64,000 bases of DNA, taken from contig CANTUV010000004.1 in the NCBI GenBank assembly GCA_947685225.1, positions 17,577,001-17,641,000 of the forward strand, read 5' to 3'. This DNA comes from Garcia nutans (taxonomy: Eukaryota > Streptophyta > Magnoliopsida > Malpighiales > Euphorbiaceae). The notes beneath the pieces are model-generated. The model was not told where the DNA came from. It saw nothing but the letters and a program-made list of their open reading frames with translations, and did not search any database. Shown in pieces: positions 56,885-64,000 of this stretch (position 1 is its first letter; each line of letters opens with the position of its first letter). The translations under genes were made by a program, and so were the position numbers.

Positions 56885-57230
56885 TGTAACACCCCTATAT
56901 CCCGTATACGTACCAAGCATGCTTAAACGATCGTAAAATACGTATACCAAATATAGAAAATGCCACAGTTTAAAAAGACACAACAAATATCTTTGTAAAT
57001 AAATGAAACCAATCTCAAACATTTATAAGAAATCCAAAAGACACCATATATAAAACTGTTTATCAATTCACAGCGGAAGTTATTACAAATATGTTATAAA
57101 TCAAAGTTTACAAAACATAAAATATATACATGATTGGCAGCCCTTCTCTGATCTTTAAGTCCCAAAATAAAATCCTCAATGTCTAGTCTCACTTGGTCTC
57201 GAGGAGCTCTCAGGTTCAACTCTATCACCT

Positions 57231-57253
57231 GCGCGCGCTGAGCCACAGCTCAG
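57231..57253 (-). other. Double stem-loop with compensatory change (second Tekay-type LTR)
   Basis: Minus strand CTGAGC-TGTG-GCTCAG followed by CGCGCGC. Relative to CTAAGC/GCTTAG of the other LTRs, both sides of the third base pair changed (A-T to G-C), so pairing is kept. Confidence 0.8.
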
Positions 57254-57419
57254 TAGTACAAACCATAATGATAATATGCAATATTAATATCAATATCATA
57301 TAATCAATCAAAAAGGATCATACTTATTAATATACATTTCATTATATCAATAATTATATCATCATCTATTATACTCATTCAAAGTTTATCATTATAACCA
57401 ACCAACTATGGTTTCATAT

Positions 57420-57712
57420 ACGAACTTTCCCCTAACCAGGTCGGTTGCCCACTGAGCCTCAGGCTACTGCCAATTCCAGGGGTCCGCAGGAGGCAGATAA
57501 GCACGTATAAAACTATCAGTAACGAACCTTCCCCCAACCAGGTCGGTAGTCCAAGATCAGTTGCCCAATCCATAGGGTCTGCATGGTTCCGCAGGAGGCA
57601 GATAGGTACGTAATACTGACTGTACTGAACCTTCCCCCAACCAGGTTGGTAGTCCAAGATCGGTTGCCCAATCCACAGGGTTCGCATGGTTCCGCAGGAG
57701 GCAGATAGGTTC
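57420..57712 (-). repeat. Three-unit cassette (CCTCCTGCGGA / ACCTGGTTGGGGG) in the second Tekay-type LTR
   Basis: Units of about 90-110 bases. On the plus strand each starts CGAACTTTCCCC or GAACCTTCCCCCAACCAGG and ends GCAGGAGGCAGATA. A single copy, inverted in the window but in the same sense relative to its LTR relatives, sits inside the non-autonomous element at 16434-16522. Confidence 0.85.
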
Positions 57713-58154
57713 GCTCATTTATATCTTTTAATATTACTTCATCTTTCACATATCCATAATCAATTACATTGACTAAACAAACATATCATTATTTACTCAT
57801 ACCATCTAGACATGTTTCAATCATATCATTCACATCATTATAATATTCATTAACATCAAAGCAATTCCTCATTATACATATCACATATTACATGTCATAT
57901 TTCATAACATTAATCTCACATCTCTTTATGTCTTAATTTACATTACCATAATTCATATGCCTCATCAATATTCACATTATGTCCCACATTGTACACAACA
58001 CAACATTATTCATATAACACATTACCATTCACAAGATTCACAATGCATAATATATAACCTTGTTCATATAGTATCATATGCATTATCAAATGTAAGTTCA
58101 ATCTCAACCATGTAAGAAGAGCAAGGAAAAATCACAGTGGCCAACACACTCAAG

Positions 58155-58400
58155 GGACACGGCCAAGCTTGTGGCCGTGTCTCTCAACACCAAATCAAGC
58201 CGAGGCAGACACGGGCAAGGGACACGGCCATGTCTCTCAACAAAAATCAGACAGTGGCAAACACAGTCAAGGGACACGGCCAAGCCAGTGGCCGTGTCTC
58301 TCCAACATTCATCCAACATGGCCAAATTTCCATGGACTTGGCCGTGTCTCTCAAAAATCTTAAGTCTTGGCCGTGTTCCTCCTTTGGTTTGGCCGTGTCT
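58155..58400 (-). repeat. GACACGGCC / GGCCGTGTC hairpin array (second Tekay-type LTR)
   Basis: Same motif pairs as in the other LTRs, e.g. GGACACGGCCAAGC-TTGTGGCCGTGTC at 58156-58182. About ten half-sites. Confidence 0.88.
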
Positions 58401-59240
58401 CACATGAACAAAACCCTAAATGTGGCCAAAACTCTTTTAATTGCATTTAAACTCATTGTGCATAACATAGCCTCATTCAAATGGATATAAACAATGTCAT
58501 CAACACTTATTTTACATATTCATCACAATATTCTCATTAACAAATCATTAGCAACACATTTAAACACATACCACTTCAAAACCCTAAATCAACATCATTC
58601 TTATTCTTTCAATTCCAATATCCACTCAACTTACCATTTTCAAACCAAAACCAACACCAATTTAACTTACAACCAATTTAAACACTTATAATTACATCTC
58701 AACCCCACCAAATCATAATCTCAACAAATCAAAACTCACTTCAAATACAACTTCAAAAATAACAAAGGAAAACAAGAGAGTACTTACCTAATTTGAAGAA
58801 ATTCCACAAATCTCCAACTTAATCCTTTGATTCTTCCTTCAATTTGAGCTTAGAACTTAGAAGACCTCTCTTGCTCTCTCTTTCCCTTTGGTAGCCGGCC
58901 AAGAAATGCAAAGAAAAAAAAATACAAATCAACCTTTTCTTCCTCTTTAAATCTCCACCAAGCAATTCTACAAGCACAATTACTAATATACCCTCTTCTC
59001 ATATGGTCTAGTTTTCTTCTTAATCAAGTGTCCTTTATAGTAATTTCACACATCCCAAACTAAAATATCTTTTCCCCTTGACTCTACATTTGACCAACAT
59101 ATATGTTATATATATTAACATATATACAACATATACATTCCATTAACACAATCATTTCCTTTATAAAAACATATATACATCTAATTCCAATCAAACAACA
59201 ATTGTATTAAAACTTCTAGGGCACACTTTGGGATATTACA

Positions 59241-59254
59241 ATTCTCCCCCTCTA
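59241..59254 (-). other. Polypurine tract of the second Tekay-type element
   Basis: Minus strand TAGAGGGGGAGAAT, matching the tract at 32562-32574. Confidence 0.9.
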
Positions 59255-59286
59255 AAAAGAAATTTCATCCTCGAAATTACCTGATA

Positions 59287-62200
59287 TCAAGTCTGAAATA
59301 GTTGAGGATATTGATCTCGCATTGATTGCTCACTCTGCCAAGTTGCTTCTTTTCTTCCATGATTCTTCCATAGAACCTTCACTAAAGGCACTTTCTTATT
59401 TCTTAATTCTTTCACATCACGTGCCAAGATAGCAACTGGTTCCTCTTCAAATGTCAAATCTGAACTCACTTCGATAGATTCAATTGGCAATACATGAGAT
59501 GGATCCGACCTATACCTCCTCAACATAGAAACATGGAATACATTATGGATTCTATCTAACTCAGGTGGCAAAGCAAGCCGATAAGCAACTGGCCCAACTC
59601 TTTCCAAAACTTCTTACGGTCCAATGAAGCGAGGACTCAATTTCCCTTTCCGACCAAACCTCAAAATCTTCTTCCAAGGAGACACTTTCAAAAATACTTT
59701 ATCTCCCACATTATATTCAATGTCTCTCCTCTTCAAATCTGAATAAGACTTCTGTCGATCTGAAGCTGCTTTCAATCTATCTCGAATCACTTTCACTTTC
59801 TCTTTAGTTTCTTTGACCAAATCAGGACCAATTAACTTACCTTCTCCAAGCTCATTCCAACATAAAGGTGTCCTACACCGTCTTCCATACAATGCCTCGA
59901 ATGGTGCCATACCAATGCTTGATTGATGACTATTATTATAAGCAAATTCCACAAGTGGTAAGAATCCATCCCAATTTCCAGAGAAATCAATGACACAACT
60001 TCTCAACATGTCCTCAATAATCTGTATCACTCTCTCTGACTGCCCATCTGTCTGTGGATGAAAAGCAGTACTGAAGTGTAATCGAGAACCCAAAGCACCA
60101 TGTAAGCTCTTCCATAACCTTGAAGTAAATCTGGGATCTCTATCAGACACTATAGAAGTTGGGACACCATGCAACTTTACAATCTCATGGATATACAACT
60201 CAGCTAACCTCTCCAAAGAGTAATCCATCCGAATTGGAAGAAAATGAGCTGTTTTAGTCAACCTGTCAACAATTACCCAAATAGCATCATGCTTTCTTTG
60301 TGTCAATGGCAGACCAGATACGAAATCCATGGTTACTCTATCCCATTTCCATTCAGGCATTGCTAAAGGTTGAAGTAACCCTGTTGGAACTTGATGCTCA
60401 GCTTTTACCCTCTGACATGTGAGACATTTGGACACAGAAGCTGCAATGTCTCTCTTCATACCGGACCACCAATAATGCTGTCTCAAATCATGATACATCT
60501 TTGTATTGCCCGGATGCATAGCAAATACTGACTGATGTGCTTCTTCTAAAATGATCTTTCTCAAATTAGCATCATCAGGTACACACAATATGTTCTTAAA
60601 CCAAAGACTCCCATCATTTCTCACAATAAAATCTCGACTCTTTCCTTTCTGGCAATCTGAAACAATCTTCTGAATCTTCTCACCAGCCAATTGAGCCCCT
60701 CTAATCTGATCCAACAATACTGGTTTCAATTGCAACTGTGCCAACAATGCACCATCATCACAAGATACAAAACTAGCATGCAACGCTCTCAACTCAACAA
60801 GCAACGAGAGCGAATAAACAGTCAAACCTGCTAAAGACTTCCGACTGAAGGCATCAGTAACAACATTTGCCTTACCAGGATGATAATCAATCAAACAGTC
60901 GTAGTCTTTTATCAACTCTAACCATCTTCTCTGTCAAAGATTGAGTTCTCTTTGAACACCCAAGTATTTTAAACTTTTATGATCAGTATAGATAAAACAC
61001 TTCTCCCCATATAGATAATGTCGCCAAATCTTCAATGCAAACACAATGGCTGCCAACTCTAAATCATGGGTCGGATAATTGAGTTCATGTGGTTTCAACT
61101 GTCGAGAAGCATAAGCTATCACCTTACCTTCTTGCATCAGAACACAACCCAAACCACTATGTGAAGCATCACTGTAAATCACATATGGTTTGTCTTCCAC
61201 AGGTAAAGTAAGAACAGGCGCTTGAGTTAACATCTCTCTCAACTGCTCAAAGCTAGCCTGACACTGATCTGTCCACACAAATCTAACTCCCTTTTGAAGC
61301 AATCTGGTAAGTGGAGTAGCTATCAAAGAAAATCCTTTCACAAACCGTCGGTAATAGCCTGCCAAACCTAGAAAACTTCTAACTTCAGTCACAGACTTTG
61401 GTGGACTCCAATTCAAAATAGCTTCAACTTTACTCAGATCAACTCTAATTCCTTCTGCTGAAACTATATGACCAAGAAAAGTTACTTGATCAAGCCAAAA
61501 CTCACACTTCGACAGTTTAGCAAACAATTGCTTCTCTCTCAAAATTTGCAACACAATTCGCAGATGCTTGTCATGCTCCTCCTCATTACGCGAATATATC
61601 AGAATGTCATCTATAAAGACCACCACAAACTGATCCAGATAGGGCCTAAACACCCTATTCATCAAATCCATAAAAACTGCAGGTGCATTCGTCAAACCAA
61701 AAGGCATAACTAGAAACTCATAATGCCCATACCTGGTCCGAAAGGCGGTCCTAGGAACATCTTCAGCTCTGACTCTCAACTGATGGTACCTTGATCTCAA
61801 ATCAATTTTGGAAAACACTGCTGCACCCTTCAATTGATCAAAGAGATCATCAATTCTAGGCAAAGGATATTTATTTTTAATAGTCACTTTGTTCAATTGC
61901 CTATAATCGATACACAATCTCATAGTACCATCTTTCTTCTTCACAAACAGAACAGGAGCTCCCCACGGTGAAACACTAGGGCGAACAAACCCTTTATCTA
62001 ACAACTCCTGCAACTGCACTTTCAGTTCTCTCAGCTCAGCAGGTGCCATTCTATAAGGAGTAATGGAGATAGGAGTGGTACCAGGCAATAATTCAATACC
62101 AAACTCCACCTCTCTCTCAGGAGGCAACCCTGGCAACTCCTCTGGAAACACATCTGGAAACTCTGCGACTGTGGGTATACTATCAAGTTGAGAACCCTTT

Positions 62201-63943
62201 ACTCTAGTATCCACAACATAAGCAAGGTAAGCATCGCACCCTTTTCTAATCAATCTCCTAGCTGCAACAGCTGAAACAAACAAAGATGCTAACTGTCCCT
62301 GCTCATTATATACTATCACCTCTCTATCATCACTGGTTCTCAAGGTAACAACTTTCTTTTGACAGTCAACCACAGCTCCATGTCTAGATAACCAGTCCAT
62401 GCCTAGAATCACATCATATTCCTTAAAAGGCATCTCAATCAAATCTCCAAGGAACTCCTCACCTTGAACCACTACTGCACTATCTCGGTGCACTTTACTG
62501 ACAATCACACTATGCCCTAACGGATTTGTTACTAACACATCAAATCCTAGGGATTCAGCATGCACATCAGATACAGGCAAAACAGATGCACTAATATATG
62601 AATGTGTGGATCCAGGATCAATCAAAGCAAGTACTGAAGTATCAAATAAAGAGAAAGTACCAGCAATGACTGCCGAAGCATCTGGTTGCTTCTGCATCAC
62701 ATAAATCCTCTGAGAAGATCCAACCCCCTCTGGTCTACTCTCCCTAGATGTAGAACCTCCTCTAGCACTGAACCCAGATCTGCCTCCTCTGCTGAAACTC
62801 CTGTCTCCTCGACCTCCTCTCACACTAGGTCGAGAAGTTGTAGTATCTACTGACATCCGCTCCTGTCTCTCAGGACAATCTCTAACAAAATGATCGGGAG
62901 ATCCACATCTGAAGCATACAGCGGGTCCACTACTCTTCCAACAAACACCTCTATGATAACCCCCACACTGAGCACATATAGGTGGAGTGGATCTCTGAAC
63001 TACTGGAGCAGGAGCACTCGCTACTGAAACTGTAGGTCTAGATCTCTGTCTTCGAAACTGTGCTGACCTACCAGCTGGCCTCTGACTCCTATTAACCCGA
63101 GGAATAAAACTTCCTTTACCTCTTTTCACAGAAGAAGACCCTGCCTCAAACTGGGGCCTTCTAATCCTGATCTCTTCCTCTGAAGCAGCTGCAATAACCT
63201 GAGCTCTTTCCACACTCCTAGGTGCTGATACAAGCTGGGAAAAAATCATGATATCTAGATCCAGCCACTAGACACATGATAGAGGGCCTTAGTCCCTCCT
63301 CAAATCTCTTGCATCTATCTATCTCATCAGATATAATACCCCCAGCATACTGGCTCAACCGGATAAACTCTAGCTCATATTCCGTCACAGTCCGGTGATC
63401 TTGCTTCACGCTAAAAAACTCCATCTTTTTCACATCTTTATACTCCCTTGGAGTATACTTCAATTCAAACTCTCTTAGAAAGTCAACATAGGACAATGTT
63501 GGTGGGTCATCCATAGCATGGGGCACTGTCCTCCACCAGTCATATGCGTCCTTCTGCAACAAAGATCTTGCATAATCAAATCTTTCCTCTGGAGTGGCTT
63601 GCAACTGAACAAATATTCTCTGTACTTTATCTAGCCACTGCTTTGCTATAGCTGGATCAATGGTACCTAGAAAATCTTCTGCTCCATACTTTCTTAGCTT
63701 ATCATACTGTCTCACTGATACCAAAGGCTGTGGGGGTGGTGGCGGTGGTTGCACTGGTGCTTGCCTCAAAGCCTCTATCACATGCTTAAGCCAAACTGGT
63801 GGAACCTCCTCACTAGCTGGTCCCCCTGACACAGAAGCAAGTGCCTCTCTAGCACTATTCACTCTAGCTCCCTCTCTAATCTCATCAGGAGCTATACTCT
63901 CAGCACTACCCTCGACTGACTGACGTGAGTGAGAATCCATCAC
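59287..63943 (-). pseudogene. Broken chromovirus gag-pol of the second Tekay-type element
   Basis: Four open pieces from ATG 63943. (1) 63943-63218: gag capsid part (YGAEDFLGTIDP). (2) 63249-60934, in another frame after an extra T in a T-run near 63238-63243: zinc knuckle CFRCGSPDHFVRDC, protease DPGSTHSYIS, reverse transcriptase FIDDILIYS, first part of RNase H (YSDASHSGLG); it ends at TGA 60934-60936. (3) Same frame to TAA at 59614-59616: end of RNase H, integrase zinc site (HPGNTKMYHD, CLTCQ) and D-D-E core (MDFVSGLP, SDRDPRFTS, TDGQSERV). (4) 59607-59287: chromodomain tail (VKVLWKNH, EATWQ). Domain order and length equal the intact copy at 27879-32528. Three lesions make it non-functional alone; it could still be mobilised in trans. 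Confidence 0.93.
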
Positions 63944-64000
63944 AACCTATATCTGCAAACACAGCAGAATACTTCTCATTAAAGATCAGAGACTGCCAAT

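Larger units (their letters stand above)
56885..59240 (-). repeat. 3' LTR of the second Tekay-type element
   Basis: On the minus strand TGTAATATCCC to GGGTGTTACA, 2356 bp. In minus-strand order: TATA-like region near 59100, GTAAGT near 58788, GACACGGCC array (58400-58155), a three-unit cassette with GCAGGAGGCAGATAG and CCTTCCCCCAACCAGG on the plus strand (57712-57420), and the double stem-loop (57253-57231). Confidence 0.95.
56885..64000 (-). mobile_element. Second Tekay/Del-type chromovirus, 5' end outside the window
   Basis: On the minus strand: 5' untranslated sequence (64000-63944), broken gag-pol (63943-59287), polypurine tract (59254-59241), 3' LTR (59240-56885). The same lineage as the element at 25-35 kb, with several percent protein divergence. 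The left flank is TAAAG (56880-56884); the partner duplication and 5' LTR are not in view. It is inserted in the Ogre/Tat-like interior in opposite orientation. Confidence 0.95.

Noticed and set aside
1..64000. tRNA, rRNA or snRNA genes
   Set aside because: No cloverleaf or conserved RNA gene sequence was noticed by eye. The only tRNA-like matches are the 13-18 base primer-binding sites of retroelements.

Overview
The window is nuclear DNA of a flowering plant, probably a dicot; I cannot name the species. It is AT-rich and consists almost wholly of nested retroelements around an endogenous pararetrovirus (family Caulimoviridae). The evidence is long Ty3/gypsy chromovirus (Tekay/Del-type) LTR retrotransposons with tRNA-Met primer sites, an Ogre/Tat-type gag, a CACTA-ended element and a 30K-type movement protein in a caulimovirid polyprotein. 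I found no complete ordinary host gene. One open stretch near 37.2-37.4 kb could be a host exon.

Regions. (1) 1-1690: AT-rich sequence without genes. (2) About 1693-36514: the viral locus. Copy A lies on the minus strand and reads from right to left: promoter and leader (22.4-22.1 kb), tRNA-Met primer site (22081-22093), movement protein, coat protein with zinc knuckle, protease, reverse transcriptase, RNase H, then a second ORF of 526 aa. Copy B lies on the plus strand (22.4-36 kb) and is scrambled. The whole locus is bounded by ~560-bp inverted copies of the viral promoter unit. Three chromovirus insertions, each with a perfect 5-bp target duplication, interrupt it: a solo LTR (4632-7739, ATTGG), a non-autonomous element with paired LTRs (11406-20195, TGTCC) and a complete, very young Tekay-type element (25181-35108, AAAGG) with an intact 1549-codon gag-pol.

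(3) 36515-39848: unassigned DNA with the possible exon. (4) 39849-42878: a solo LTR of a more distant family (TGGCA duplication). (5) 42884-56884: two Ogre/Tat-like elements. The first is decayed (LTR end at 46552, gag relic at 48.2-49.1 kb, CACTA-type insertion at 44422-45353). The second has an LTR at 49616-51790, a tRNA-Arg-like primer site and a gag ORF, but no pol before it is cut. (6) 56885-64000: the 3' LTR and most of the gag-pol of a second Tekay-type element on the minus strand, broken by one frameshift and two stops; its 5' LTR lies outside the window.

How the parts relate. The complete Tekay element at 25-35 kb encodes every protein that related non-autonomous elements would need, so it or a close relative may have mobilised the coding-dead element at 11-20 kb. 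The chromovirus LTRs share an unusual design: arrays of GACACGGCC/GGCCGTGTC hairpins, a swappable repeat cassette, splice-like signals, and a double stem-loop near the 3' end whose base pairs covary between families. All comparisons were made by eye; no alignment or database search was run.
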